From Lachnospiraceae bacterium (GTDB lineage: Bacteria; Bacillota; Clostridia; Lachnospirales; Lachnospiraceae), in the NCBI GenBank assembly GCA_028693165.1, contig JAQUVX010000015.1:1-64000 (forward strand): a stretch of DNA of 64,000 bases, given 5' to 3'. Below, piece by piece: positions 1 through 7,721 of the stretch. The notes below the pieces were generated by a model. It was not told where the DNA came from and did no database searches. It saw nothing but the letters and a program-made list of their open reading frames with translations. Positions within the stretch are counted from its first letter, which is position 1. Each line of letters starts with the position of its first letter. The position numbers and the translations under genes are program-made.

Positions 1-126
1 TATAATATTAAAAGTCTTTATTAGGGTCTACAGTTTTATCCTCAGAGGTAAAACTGCTGCTTGATTTTTTAACGGATCGCCATTTTTTACGGGGGGTTCG
101 AGAAATTTTTTTTCCACGGTTTTCAC
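1..126. other. Left flank, no gene; hairpin at 31-56
   Basis: No convincing gene lies here. Positions 31-56 form an inverted repeat (CAGTTTTA on the left, TAAAACTG on the right, one bulged T) that could be a bidirectional terminator of a host operon ending before the window. The rest is AT-rich with homopolymer runs. Whether these bases are host or element cannot be decided without the empty site. Confidence 0.4.
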
Positions 127-283
127 AGAACTCAACGCCCGAAAGCCTTGTAGAATCAAGGGTTTCGGGCTTTTCTTATACACCAGACCAAACTTGAACC
201 AGTAATTTTTTTGCAAAATTGATTAGCAAAAAGGGCTTCCTGCTAATCAATTTCATAAGTTTTTGGTCTGGACGCTGAACCAT
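127..283. repeat. 157-bp direct repeat, left copy
   Basis: This segment matches 55313-55469 with only three mismatches (positions 132, 136 and 233 here) over 157 bases, in direct orientation. It contains a terminator-like hairpin (137-174), an outer dyad (CCAGACCAAA near 183, TTTTGGTCTGG near 261) and a perfect 12-bp inverted repeat, AATTGATTAGCA / TGCTAATCAATT, around 218-253. The last dyad is the first unit of the GCTAAT cluster that continues to 391, so the sequence belongs to the element's left end. The second copy is described at 55313. Confidence 0.9.
137..174 (+). terminator. Terminator-like hairpin in the terminal repeat
   Basis: GCCCGAAA (137-144) pairs with TTTCGGGC (163-170), with an inner CTTG/CAAG pairing, and a TTTT run follows. 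The same structure is present in the right repeat at 55323-55360, just after a tRNA CCA end, which is where a tRNA-gene terminator would sit. Confidence 0.6.
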
Positions 284-391
284 TTGCCCCGGATTAGCCA
301 GCTAATGATTAGCAAGAAAACGGAGCTTCCAGCTAATAAAATGCCTGTTCCTGCTAATTGGAGCAAAAATTCCTCTAAAATTCTTGCTAAT
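222..391. repeat. GCTAAT iteron cluster upstream of parA
   Basis: Eight copies of GCTAAT or its complement ATTAGC occur at 222, 242, 293, 301, 308, 332, 353 and 386. Several are embedded in a longer TTCCNGCTAAT unit (near 236, 326 and 347). The spacing is irregular; two neighbours are 21 bp apart, which is two helical turns. Position just upstream of parA/parB suggests a partition centromere, an origin, or arm-type binding sites for the integrase. One further GCTAAT lies at 55120 near the other end, which fits the last idea. Function is inferred. Confidence 0.65.
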
Positions 392-441
392 TAAAAAAGT
401 GGTTGTTCCGAGTACAAATTTCATAAACGCTGTACATATTT

Positions 442-471
442 GCCGTTTGGTTTTTGCCAAGCGGCTTTTTT
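442..471 (+). terminator. Leader terminator/attenuator before parA
   Basis: GCCGTTTGG (442-450) pairs with CCAAGCGGC (457-465), with one G-U pair, followed by six T. It lies 64 bp before the parA start. The 20 bases GCGGCTTTTTTCATGCCCAT (461-480) recur exactly at 2554-2573 in the terminator before the next rep-like gene, so the two leaders are related. Confidence 0.7.
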
Positions 472-534
472 CATGCCCATACATAGCCGCCACTATCCTG
501 TGAGCGGCTAAATATTTGAGAGGAGGAAAATTCT

Positions 535-1356
535 TTGAACGCACAAATCATTGCCATCGCCAACCAGAAAGGCGGTGTCGGCAAGACAACCACCTGTGCC
601 AATCTTGGAATCGGATTGGCGAGGTCGGGAAAGAAAGTTCTGTTGATTGACGGTGACCCACAAGGGAGCCTGACCATCAGCTTGGGCTATCCGCAACCGG
701 ACAAGCTCCCTGTCACGCTGTCTGATGTGATGGGCAAGGTTCTTACCGACCAGCCCATTCGCCCGGTCGAGGGCATCCTGCACCACGCAGAGGGCGTTGA
801 CCTGATGCCGTCAGATATTCAGCTGTCCGGTATGGAGGTTTCCTTGGTGAATGCCATGAGCCGTGAAACGGTTTTACGGCAGTATCTTGATACTGTGAAG
901 GGGCAGTATTCCCATATCCTGATTGATTGCCAGCCCTCCCTTGGTATGCTTACAGTCAATGCGCTGGCAGCTGCAAACAGGGTACTAATCCCCGTGCAGG
1001 CGGAGTATCTGCCCGCCAAAGGCTTGGAGCAGCTATTGCAGACCATCAACAAGGTACACCGGCAAATCAATCCGAAGCTGCAAATCGACGGCATCCTGTT
1101 GACGATGGTGGACAGTCGTACCAACTTTGCCAAAGACATCAGCGCCCTGCTGCGTGATACCTACGGCGGCAAAATCAAGGTGTTTGGCACCGAGATACCG
1201 CACTCTGTCCGGGCAAAGGAAATCAGTGCAGAGGGCAAGAGCATTTTCGCCCATGACCCCAGCGGCAAGGTAGCGGAGGGCTATGCAAATCTGACGAAGG
1301 AGGTACTAAAAATTGAAAAGCAGCGCGAAAAATGTAAAGCTGGCATCGGTAGATGA
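535..1356 (+). CDS. parA: ParA-type partition ATPase
   Basis: A 273-residue ParA/Soj-type ATPase that, with a ParB partner, segregates or stabilises the excised circular element. The deviant Walker A motif KGGVGKTT is at residues 12-19, the A' motif DGDPQGS at 39-45, and the Walker B-like ILIDCQPS near 131-138. There is no N-terminal DNA-binding extension, so it is the short chromosomal/ICE type. The start is TTG at 535, chosen because GAGAGGAGG lies 7-8 bases upstream. The 3' end overlaps parB by 44 bases, which indicates translational coupling. The terminator-like leader at 442-471 and the GCTAAT cluster lie upstream and may control it. Family assignment is secure; the role in ICE maintenance is inferred. 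Confidence 0.95.
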   Translation: MNAQIIAIANQKGGVGKTTTCANLGIGLARSGKKVLLIDGDPQGSLTISLGYPQPDKLPVTLSDVMGKVLTDQPIRPVEGILHHAEGVDLMPSDIQLSGMEVSLVNAMSRETVLRQYLDTVKGQYSHILIDCQPSLGMLTVNALAAANRVLIPVQAEYLPAKGLEQLLQTINKVHRQINPKLQIDGILLTMVDSRTNFAKDISALLRDTYGGKIKVFGTEIPHSVRAKEISAEGKSIFAHDPSGKVAEGYANLTKEVLKIEKQREKCKAGIGR

Positions 1357-2242
1357 CCTGTTTACCACAGAGGAAAGCCGCGCCGATGACACCCGCGAAA
1401 AAGTTGTAGATATACCGTTGTCTGAACTGCACCCTTTCAAAAATCACCCGTTCAAAGTCAAGGATGATGAAGCAATGGCAGACACCGCCGAAAGCATCAA
1501 ACAGTATGGCGTTTTGGTGCCAGCCATTGCCAGACCTGACCCGGAGGGCGGCTATGAACTGGTGGCCGGACACCGCAGACACCACGCAAGCGAGCTTGCC
1601 GGGAAAGATACCATGCCGGTTATTGTTCGTGATTTGGACGATGATGCCGCCACGATTATCATGGTTGACAGCAATTTGCAGCGTGAAGAACTGCTCCCCA
1701 GCGAGAGAGCTTTTGCTTATAAAATGAAGCTGGAAGCCGTAAAACATCAAGGTGCAAGAACAGATTTAACTTCTGTTCAAGTTGAACAGAAGTTGAGCGC
1801 CCGTGATAAGGTCGCAAAAGATGCCGGTGAGCGAAGCGGTATTCAAGTCATGCGTTATGTGCGTCTGACCGAGCTTATCCCTGAACTTCTGGATATGGTC
1901 GATGAAAAGAAAATAGCGTTTAATCCTGCCTATGAGCTATCTTTCCTCAAACCAGAGGAGCAAGGACAGCTCATTGTCGTTATGGACGAGGAACAGGCTA
2001 CCCCCTCCCTTTCTCAAGCACAACGGCTCAAGAAATTCAGCGCCGATGGCAAGCTGGGGTATGATGCCATGTCTGCGATTATGTCCGAAGAAAAGAAAGG
2101 TGATTTGGACAAGGTGGTGCTGAACTCGGATGTGCTGAAAAAGTATTTCCCGAAAAGCTACACACCGCTGAAAATGCAGGAAACCATCATCAAACTTTTG
2201 GATCAGTGGCAGAGAAAACGCCAGCAGCAACAGGAGCGATGA
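1313..2242 (+). CDS. parB: ParB-type DNA-binding partition protein
   Basis: A 309-residue ParB/Noc/RepB family protein. The ParB/sulfiredoxin-like domain covers about residues 32-125, with the nucleotide-binding box GHRRH at 86-90 (GERR in classic ParB) and the conserved stretch VDSNLQREEL at 118-127. A helix-turn-helix region follows at about 160-215, and the C-terminus is basic and glutamine-rich. Start is TTG at 1313 with GAAGGAGG 8 bases upstream; it overlaps parA out of frame. It is expected to load on a centromere and activate ParA hydrolysis. The GCTAAT iterons at 222-391 are the best candidate binding sites in the window, but no classic parS palindrome was seen. Confidence 0.93.
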   Translation: MKSSAKNVKLASVDDLFTTEESRADDTREKVVDIPLSELHPFKNHPFKVKDDEAMADTAESIKQYGVLVPAIARPDPEGGYELVAGHRRHHASELAGKDTMPVIVRDLDDDAATIIMVDSNLQREELLPSERAFAYKMKLEAVKHQGARTDLTSVQVEQKLSARDKVAKDAGERSGIQVMRYVRLTELIPELLDMVDEKKIAFNPAYELSFLKPEEQGQLIVVMDEEQATPSLSQAQRLKKFSADGKLGYDAMSAIMSEEKKGDLDKVVLNSDVLKKYFPKSYTPLKMQETIIKLLDQWQRKRQQQQER

Positions 2243-2254
2243 AAGGAGCTGCCT

Positions 2255-2527
2255 ATGACAGACTGCACCGCAAGAGAATTGAAAGGTCACAATATCTTGG
2301 CGTTGGAACGATTTTCGGACAGTACCCGCCACATGGTCGAGTTTCTTGTAAAGAAGCCTGATACCGCCTACGGCAGCCCCGGCGATGAAGTCCGCTTGTT
2401 TCTGACCGATGCCGGATACTGGCAGGCACTTTCCTGCCATGATGCCAAGCAAATCAAAATCAAGCGGTATGCCCATGTTGTGGAGGGGCATATCGTAGTT
2501 GTTCCCCGAAAACCCCATAGAAAATGA
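2255..2527 (+). CDS. Small conserved ICE protein, paralogue of the gene at 3881
   Basis: A 90-residue protein of unknown function. It shares a pattern with the product of 3881-4192: a FxxxTRHM segment (residues about 20-26 here), then a spaced GDEVRLFL[TS]DxGY segment (about 44-57), then IKIxxxAHV near the end. This makes the two genes diverged copies of one family. It follows parB after 12 bases with its own AAAGGAG ribosome site and ends just before an intrinsic terminator. It is probably co-transcribed with parAB. I do not recognise a catalytic motif. Confidence 0.75.
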   Translation: MTDCTARELKGHNILALERFSDSTRHMVEFLVKKPDTAYGSPGDEVRLFLTDAGYWQALSCHDAKQIKIKRYAHVVEGHIVVVPRKPHRK

Positions 2528-2530
2528 TAC

Positions 2531-2564
2531 GCCGCAGCTTTTTTATTAAATCTGCGGCTTTTTT
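2531..2564 (+). terminator. Intrinsic terminator between parB unit and rep-like gene
   Basis: GCCGCAG (2531-2537) pairs with CTGCGGC (2552-2558), followed by TTTTTT. The next gene starts only 31 bases later, so this probably acts as an attenuator. Its 3' arm and tail are identical to those of the hairpin before parA over 20 bases. Confidence 0.8.
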
Positions 2565-2594
2565 CATGCCCATTTTACGAGAGGAGTGAGGTCG

Positions 2595-3476
2595 ATGGCT
2601 GTATTTCGTGTAGAACGCACACGGGATTACACTGTAATGAGTAACTATCATCTACGGGACAAAACCCTGTCCCTGAAATCCAAAGGTCTGCTTTCCCAGA
2701 TGCTTTCGCTGCCGGAGGATTGGGATTACACCTTGTCCGGGCTGTCCTTTATCAACAAAGAGAGCAAGGACGCGATACGCACCGCAATTATCGAGCTGGA
2801 AAACGCCGGGTATATCATCCGGCACCAGACCACCGATGCCAGCGGAAAGTTCAGTGGCAATGAGTACATCATCCATGAAAGCCCGACATCATCACCTAAA
2901 CCGTCATTGGAAAAACCGTTGTTGGAAAATCCGACAACGGATAAGCCGACAACGGGAAAACCGTTATCGGGAAATCCAACGCAATTAAATATAGATATAC
3001 AAACCAAAGAAAAATCAAATACAGAGGGATTAAATACCGATTCACTTCTTTTCCTTTCCGAGCAGGCGGCACAAGTGCCGGAACCGAAGCGAAGGGAAAC
3101 GACACCCACACAGGAATATCAAATTTATCGGGAATTGATTCAGGGAAACATCGAGTATGAAATTCTCTGTAAGCAGTTCCCCTTTGAGGTGGATACGCTG
3201 GATGAAATCGTAGAGCTGATGACCGAGGTGGTCTGTGCAAAACGGCAGTTTACCAGAGTGGCAGGCAGCGACTTCCCCCATGAAGCCGTGAAATCCCGGC
3301 TGCTAAAGCTGGACAGCCAGCACATTCAGTTTGTCATGGACTGCATGAAGCAGAACACCACCAAGGTGAAAAATATCAAACAATATCTGTTGACGGTGCT
3401 GTTCAATGCGCCCATCACCATCAGCAATTACTATTCGGCACTTGTAAATCACGATATGTACGGCGGCTCACAGTAA
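2595..3476 (+). CDS. Winged-helix replication-initiator-like protein (DUF6017 type)
   Basis: A 293-residue protein with an N-terminal winged-helix domain (about residues 1-95; conserved LSLKSKGLL and LPEDWDYT segments) like those of RepA_N-type initiators. A low-complexity linker of repeated proline-threonine-lysine units follows (about 100-135), and a C-terminal helical domain (about 190-290) typical of DUF6017 proteins of these elements. ATG 2595 is preferred over the in-frame GTG at 2586 because GAGGAG ends 8 bases before it. It may help replicate the circular intermediate or regulate transfer; neither is shown by sequence. It is flanked by terminators on both sides. Confidence 0.75.
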   Translation: MAVFRVERTRDYTVMSNYHLRDKTLSLKSKGLLSQMLSLPEDWDYTLSGLSFINKESKDAIRTAIIELENAGYIIRHQTTDASGKFSGNEYIIHESPTSSPKPSLEKPLLENPTTDKPTTGKPLSGNPTQLNIDIQTKEKSNTEGLNTDSLLFLSEQAAQVPEPKRRETTPTQEYQIYRELIQGNIEYEILCKQFPFEVDTLDEIVELMTEVVCAKRQFTRVAGSDFPHEAVKSRLLKLDSQHIQFVMDCMKQNTTKVKNIKQYLLTVLFNAPITISNYYSALVNHDMYGGSQ

Positions 3477-3487
3477 GCCGCCTTTTT
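3462..3487 (+). terminator. Terminator overlapping the 3' end of the rep-like gene
   Basis: GGCGGCT (3462-3468) pairs with AGCCGCC (3476-3482), followed by TTTTT. The stem includes the last codons of the upstream gene, and the next start codon is 33 bases downstream. Confidence 0.8.
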
Positions 3488-3519
3488 GCTGCCCGGACAC
3501 CGGGAGAAAGGATCATGCC

Positions 3520-3888
3520 ATGAAACGACCTTTGGCTTATATCACCGCACCGTGGGGTGCGAATGAATTTGAAAATACGGAGAATGCCGCTCGCTATTGC
3601 AGGCTGGTGTACGATGCTGGTTTCTCGCCGGTCTGCCCACTTTTGTTCCTACCGCTGTTTCTGAAGGATGAAATCCCGCAGGAGCATAAGGATGGCATCG
3701 ACATGGCGCGGGATTATCTTAGACGCGCCCATGTGCTGGTGGTCTGCGGTGCGGAGGTAGACGAAACCGTGAAAAATGACATTGCAATGGCGGAGCGCCT
3801 GCGTGTCACCGCCACTACACTGGATGGCATTCTGACCGTAAAGGGACAGGGGCGCGATACCGGGAAAGGAGGTCACAGCCATGAATAA
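3520..3888 (+). CDS. DUF4406 / deoxyribosyltransferase-fold protein
   Basis: A 122-residue protein of the DUF4406 type, a family with the nucleoside 2-deoxyribosyltransferase-like Rossmann fold. Visible family features are the N-terminal beta strand followed by AYITAPWG (residues 5-12), an ENAARYCR helix, the PVCPLLFLPLFL segment, and a second strand HVLVVCGAEVDE (about 71-82) that places acidic residues near the expected nucleotide pocket. It may act on a nucleoside or nucleotide-derived ligand, but the substrate is unknown. The 3' end overlaps the next gene by 8 bases. Preceded by AGAAAGGA ribosome site. Confidence 0.65.
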   Translation: MKRPLAYITAPWGANEFENTENAARYCRLVYDAGFSPVCPLLFLPLFLKDEIPQEHKDGIDMARDYLRRAHVLVVCGAEVDETVKNDIAMAERLRVTATTLDGILTVKGQGRDTGKGGHSHE

Positions 3889-4192
3889 GAATCAGACCAT
3901 CGGGCAGCGCATGGAGGAAATGCGTATCCAAGCCGGAGCGCAGAATTACAGCGGTCACGATTACATGGATTTGGCCCGGTTCGATGAAAATACCCGTCAC
4001 ATGATTTTGTTTGATGTGCTGACCCACGATTCCCCGGTGGGCTGCAAGGGAGAGCGGATGCGGCTGTTTTTGTCGGACACCGGCTATGGCAAGGCGCTGG
4101 AAAACCAGCAGAACGGGCATATCAAGATTTTCAGCCATGCCAAGGTCATTCACGGCGATCTGCGCTATGACAGCAAAGACCAGATTCGGTGA
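3881..4192 (+). CDS. Small conserved ICE protein, paralogue of the gene at 2255
   Basis: A 103-residue protein whose core matches that of 2255-2527: FDENTRHM, then ERMRLFLSDTGYGKAL, then HIKIFSHAKV. It carries about 25 extra N-terminal residues. It starts inside the end of the DUF4406 gene (8-base overlap, AAAGGAGG site), so translation is coupled. The function is unknown. The conserved TRHM and RLFL segments suggest a compact globular domain and not a DNA-binding tail. Confidence 0.75.
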   Translation: MNKNQTIGQRMEEMRIQAGAQNYSGHDYMDLARFDENTRHMILFDVLTHDSPVGCKGERMRLFLSDTGYGKALENQQNGHIKIFSHAKVIHGDLRYDSKDQIR

Positions 4193-4231
4193 TAAATTTA
4201 GAAATCAAAATCAAAAAAGGAGAAAAAGAAA

Positions 4232-4651
4232 ATGGAAGAAATCAAGAAAGTCCCGTTTAAGTGGGAACTGGGAGAAGAAACTGTTTCCCTGCAGGTCAAT
4301 AGCTACGCGTATGGAGAGCGTCTTTATATCGGCATAATTTGCCACGGTGAAGATGGTGCAGAGCCTTTTGCGGATATGACGGTAAATATTCCGGCATATT
4401 CTCTGGAGCCGAATGAAGCCTTTATTTCCGGCGATCTTAGCAAGGATTTGCTGGCATTCATCAAGGAAAATAAGCTGGGCAAGGTGCTTCCCTATACGGT
4501 CCAATCCGGGTATGGTCGGTATTCCGCTGTTGCATTCAATTTGGACAAGCTGAAAGAGTTTGATGCGAAAGGAGTTGATGAGTTTAAGAAAAATCATGGC
4601 ATTCCAGAGAAAACACCTGCAAAAAAGAAAAGCCGTGGAATGGAGCGGTGA
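4232..4651 (+). CDS. DUF4313 family protein
   Basis: A 139-residue soluble protein recognised as DUF4313 by its opening FKWELGEE...YGERLYIG and the segments EPFADMTVN (about 43-51) and SLEPNEAFI. The family is found almost only in Tn1549/CTn-like elements, next to the coupling-protein genes as here. It ends with a lysine-rich tail (KKKSRG). No enzymatic motif is visible; a role in transfer or its control is inferred from position only. GGAGAAAAAG precedes ATG 4232. Confidence 0.75.
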   Translation: MEEIKKVPFKWELGEETVSLQVNSYAYGERLYIGIICHGEDGAEPFADMTVNIPAYSLEPNEAFISGDLSKDLLAFIKENKLGKVLPYTVQSGYGRYSAVAFNLDKLKEFDAKGVDEFKKNHGIPEKTPAKKKSRGMER

Positions 4652-4699
4652 TGTGAAATCCGTTCTATCGGGACTTTTGCGGAAAGGAGTTGATGAACT

Positions 4700-5185
4700 A
4701 TGCAGGAAGAAGTCGAAAACAGAACCGTGACACTGGTTGTCAGCGGCACACGGTTCACCGGCAGGCTTTTGAAAGCCGCCATTTCCAAGTACATGGCACA
4801 CCGCAAAGAGAAAAGGCAGCAAAAGAGCCGGGATGCGCCGGTAAAGCCCCAAGGCAAGCAGACAGTCAAGCAGCTTGTGGGGCAAAACCAAGGGGTTTCC
4901 AATCTGGAAATCACCGACCCGTCTATCCGGGATTTTGAGAAAATCGCCCGAAAGTATGGTGTGGACTATGCGGTAAAGAAAGACCGCAGCACCTCGCCAC
5001 CCAAGTACATGATTTTCTTCAAGGCCCGTGATGCCGATGCACTAACCGCCGCCTTTACCGAGTATTCCAGCCAGAAGGTCAAAAAGGCATCCCGCCCCTC
5101 TGTGCTTGCCAAGCTGGGTCACTTTAAGGAGCTGGTCAAAAACGCCGTGGTGGACAGAACCAAGCGAAAGGAGCTGGAACGATGA
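4700..5185 (+). CDS. PcfB-like protein (DUF3801)
   Basis: A 161-residue PcfB/DUF3801 family protein. It has an N-terminal segment with TRFTGRLLKAAI (about residues 18-29), a basic linker rich in K, Q and R (35-70), then the conserved core FEKIARKYGVDYAVKKD and YMIFFKARDADALT. In pCF10 PcfB is a small component encoded beside the coupling protein; here too the stop overlaps the VirD4 start by 4 bases (ATGA). It probably assists relaxosome delivery to the channel. The preceding GGAAAGGAG site supports ATG 4700. Confidence 0.8.
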   Translation: MQEEVENRTVTLVVSGTRFTGRLLKAAISKYMAHRKEKRQQKSRDAPVKPQGKQTVKQLVGQNQGVSNLEITDPSIRDFEKIARKYGVDYAVKKDRSTSPPKYMIFFKARDADALTAAFTEYSSQKVKKASRPSVLAKLGHFKELVKNAVVDRTKRKELER

Positions 5186-7017
5186 AACAGTTAAACCCGA
5201 AAAAGCTCATTTTGCTGAATCTGCCGTATGTAGTGCTGGGGCTATACGCCACCAAGCTGGGGCAGGCATACCGGCTGGCTGCCGGTACAGATTTGTCTGG
5301 CAAGCTGCTCCACATTGGAGAGGGCTTCATGGCGGCATTTCAATCACCGCTTCCCAGCTTTCAGCCGGTAGATCTGCTTGTCGGTCTGCTGGTTGGCGCA
5401 GGGCTGCGTCTGGCGGTTTATATCAAAGGCAAGAACGCCAAGAAATACCGCAAAGATGTGGAATATGGCTCTGCCCGGTGGGGCAGTCATGAGGACATCG
5501 CGCCATACATTGACCCGGTATTCCAGAACAATGTCATCCTGACCCAATCGGAACGCCTGACCATGAGCAGCCGCCCCAAAGACCCCAAGACCGCCCGCAA
5601 CAAAAATGTGGTGGTCATCGGCGGCTCCGGCAGCGGCAAGACGCGCTTCTGGTTGAAGCCCAACCTGATGCAGATGCACTCGTCCTATGTAGTTACTGAC
5701 CCCAAAGGCACTATTTTGGTGGAGTGCGGCAAGATGCTCCAGCGCGGCGCACCAAAGCTGGGTAAGGACGGTAAGCCCCAAAAGGATAAGCACGGCAAGG
5801 TCATATATGAGCCGTACCGTATCAAGGTGCTGAACACCATCAATTTCAAGAAGTCCATGCACTACAACCCGTTTTCGTATATTCACAGCGAAAAGGACAT
5901 TTTGAAGCTGGTCACGACCCTGATTGCCAACACCAAGGGCGAGGGCAAAGCCGGGGACGATTTTTGGCAGAAAGCCGAAACGCTGCTCTATGTGGCGCTG
6001 ATCGGCTATATCCACTATGAAGCCCCGGTGGAGGAGCAAAATTTCTCAACGCTCATTGAGTTCATCAATGCAATGGAAGTCCGCGAGGACGATGAGGAGT
6101 TCAAAAATCCGGTTGACCTAATGTTTGACGCACTGGAAGCGGAAAAGCCCAATCACTTTGCTGTCCGGCAATATAAGAAATACAAGCTGGCGGCGGGCAA
6201 AACTGCAAAATCCATCCTGATTTCCTGTGGTGCGCGTCTGGCAGTGTTCGATATTGAGGAGCTGCGGGAGGTGACGGCTTATGACGAGCTGGAGCTGGAT
6301 ACGCTGGGTGATGAAAAAACAGTTCTGTTCCTGATTATGTCGGATACGGATGACAGCTTTAATTTCCTGATTTCCATGTGCTACACGCAGCTGTTTAATC
6401 TGTTGTGTGAGAAAGCAGACGATGTGTACGGCGGGCGCTTGCCGGTTCATGTGCGCTGCCTAATTGACGAGTGTGCCAATATCGGGCAGATTCCGAAGCT
6501 GGAAAAGCTGGTGGCAACCATCCGAAGCCGCGAGATCTCCGCTTGTCTGGTGTTGCAGGCACAGTCACAGCTCAAAGCAATCTACAAGGATAACTGCGAT
6601 ACCATTCTCGGAAATATGGACTGTTCCATCTTTCTGGGCGGCAAGGAGCCGACCACGCTGAAAGAGCTGGCGGCGGTGCTGGGTAAGGAAACCATTGACA
6701 CCTATAACACCGGCGAGAGCCGAGGAAGGGAAACTTCCCATTCTCTCAATTATCAGAAGCTCGGCAAAGAGCTGATGAGCCAAGATGAGCTGGCCGTCAT
6801 GGACGGCGGCAAGTGCATTTTGCAGCTGCGCGGTGTGCGTCCTTTTTTCTCAAATAAGTACGACATCACGCAGCACCCGAACTATCACCTGACAGCCGAT
6901 GCAGATAGCCGTAACGCCTTTGACATAGAGCGTTTCCTATCCACCCGGCTGAAACCAAAACCCAATGAAGTCTACGATGTGTACGAAGTAGACACAACCG
7001 ATGACACCGCCGTTTGA
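5182..7017 (+). CDS. virD4: VirD4/TraG-type coupling protein
   Basis: A 611-residue type IV coupling ATPase that brings the relaxase-DNA complex to the conjugation channel. Two N-terminal hydrophobic stretches (about residues 9-26 and 62-80) anchor it in the membrane. The cytosolic ATPase has Walker A GGSGSGKT at 147-154 and Walker B in CLIDECAN at about 426-433, followed by the TraG/VirD4 signature LVLQAQSQL. An insertion with KLGKDGKPQKDKHGK lies after Walker A and is typical for the Gram-positive Tn1549 branch. It is translationally coupled to the PcfB-like gene and followed by an attenuator-like hairpin before the Maff2 genes. Confidence 0.95.
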   Translation: MKQLNPKKLILLNLPYVVLGLYATKLGQAYRLAAGTDLSGKLLHIGEGFMAAFQSPLPSFQPVDLLVGLLVGAGLRLAVYIKGKNAKKYRKDVEYGSARWGSHEDIAPYIDPVFQNNVILTQSERLTMSSRPKDPKTARNKNVVVIGGSGSGKTRFWLKPNLMQMHSSYVVTDPKGTILVECGKMLQRGAPKLGKDGKPQKDKHGKVIYEPYRIKVLNTINFKKSMHYNPFSYIHSEKDILKLVTTLIANTKGEGKAGDDFWQKAETLLYVALIGYIHYEAPVEEQNFSTLIEFINAMEVREDDEEFKNPVDLMFDALEAEKPNHFAVRQYKKYKLAAGKTAKSILISCGARLAVFDIEELREVTAYDELELDTLGDEKTVLFLIMSDTDDSFNFLISMCYTQLFNLLCEKADDVYGGRLPVHVRCLIDECANIGQIPKLEKLVATIRSREISACLVLQAQSQLKAIYKDNCDTILGNMDCSIFLGGKEPTTLKELAAVLGKETIDTYNTGESRGRETSHSLNYQKLGKELMSQDELAVMDGGKCILQLRGVRPFFSNKYDITQHPNYHLTADADSRNAFDIERFLSTRLKPKPNEVYDVYEVDTTDDTAV

Positions 7018-7027
7018 CGGTGTTTTT
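7004..7027 (+). terminator. Terminator/attenuator between virD4 and the Maff2 genes
   Basis: ACACCG (7004-7009) pairs with CGGTGT (7018-7023), with a TTTTT run from 7023. The stem spans the virD4 stop codon (7015-7017). The next gene starts 31 bases later. Confidence 0.7.
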
Positions 7028-7057
7028 CTTTTACAAAAAATAGGGAGGTAAATTCTT

Positions 7058-7273
7058 ATGGCATTTTTCAATTCTGCTGTTACTGTTCTTCAGACCCTCG
7101 TTGTGGCGCTGGGTGCCGGTCTTGGCATCTGGGGCGCAATCAACCTCATGGAGGGCTACGGCAACGATAACCCCGGCGCGAAGTCGCAGGGGATGAAGCA
7201 GCTGATGGCGGGCGGCGGTGTCGCTCTCATCGGCATCACCCTTGTACCCCTTCTTTCCGGGCTGTTTGGCTAA
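7058..7273 (+). CDS. Maff2 family small membrane protein, copy 1
   Basis: A 71-residue protein with two hydrophobic segments (about residues 9-30 and 50-70) separated by a short polar loop (YGNDNPGAKSQG). It belongs to the Maff2 family found in Clostridial conjugative elements. The size, two-helix hairpin shape and position upstream of VirB6/PrgI/VirB4 genes resemble VirB2-type pilins, so a channel subunit role is likely but inferred. A second copy at 7438 differs in only one residue. TAGGGAGG precedes the ATG. Confidence 0.85.
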   Translation: MAFFNSAVTVLQTLVVALGAGLGIWGAINLMEGYGNDNPGAKSQGMKQLMAGGGVALIGITLVPLLSGLFG

Positions 7274-7437
7274 TCGCCGGATAACAGCCCTGTAACGCAG
7301 CCGAAAAGCCGAATGCAGGAACGCTCCCCAACCATCTTGAATGAGCTGTTTGCCTGCCGGCTTTGCCGCTGCGTATGAAACCAATCAACAACCTATGACT
7401 TGCCCGAAGGGGCAGAAAAACATGGAGGTAACTATTT

Positions 7438-7653
7438 ATGGCATTTTTTAATTCCGCAGTAACCGTTTTGCAGACCCTCGTCGTGGCGCTGGGTGCCGGT
7501 CTTGGCATCTGGGGTGCAATCAACCTTATGGAAGGCTACGGCAACGATAACCCCGGCGCGAAGTCGCAGGGCATGAAGCAGCTGATGGCAGGCGGTGGTG
7601 TGGCGCTCATCGGCATGACCCTCGTACCGCTCCTGTCCGGGCTGTTCGGCTAA
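7438..7653 (+). CDS. Maff2 family small membrane protein, copy 2
   Basis: Tandem copy of the 7058 gene. The proteins are identical except one Ile/Met change at residue 60, yet 21 codons differ at DNA level and 20 of these changes are silent. The duplication is therefore old, and both copies have stayed under strong protein-level selection. A 164-bp spacer separates them. Ribosome site CATGGAGG precedes ATG 7438. A structural, multi-copy subunit would explain selection for two genes; a difference in timing or level is another possibility. Confidence 0.85.
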   Translation: MAFFNSAVTVLQTLVVALGAGLGIWGAINLMEGYGNDNPGAKSQGMKQLMAGGGVALIGMTLVPLLSGLFG

Positions 7654-7673
7654 TCGTTCCGTCAAAAATCCTC

Positions 7674-7702
7674 TGCCCTTCCCGTACCACGCGGGAGGGG
7701 CA
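7674..7702 (+). promoter_or_regulatory. Stem-loop before the TrbL-like gene
   Basis: TGCCCTTCCCG (7674-7684) pairs with CGGGAGGGGCA (7692-7702) with one G-U pair and a 7-base loop. No T run follows, so it is more likely an mRNA processing or stability element than a terminator. It separates the abundant-type small subunit genes from the large membrane genes. Confidence 0.5.
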
Positions 7703-7721
7703 TGAAGGGAGGGAAAGTTAA

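Noticed and set aside
28-216. Minus-strand open frame over the left repeat
   Set aside because: It reads through the terminator hairpin and repeat, has no ribosome site, and only the 157-bp part recurs at the right end. It is repeat DNA, not a gene.
2880-2985. CRISPR-like or regulatory tandem repeats
   Set aside because: The short repeats are in frame and encode a proline-threonine-lysine linker of the rep-like protein; there are no spacers.
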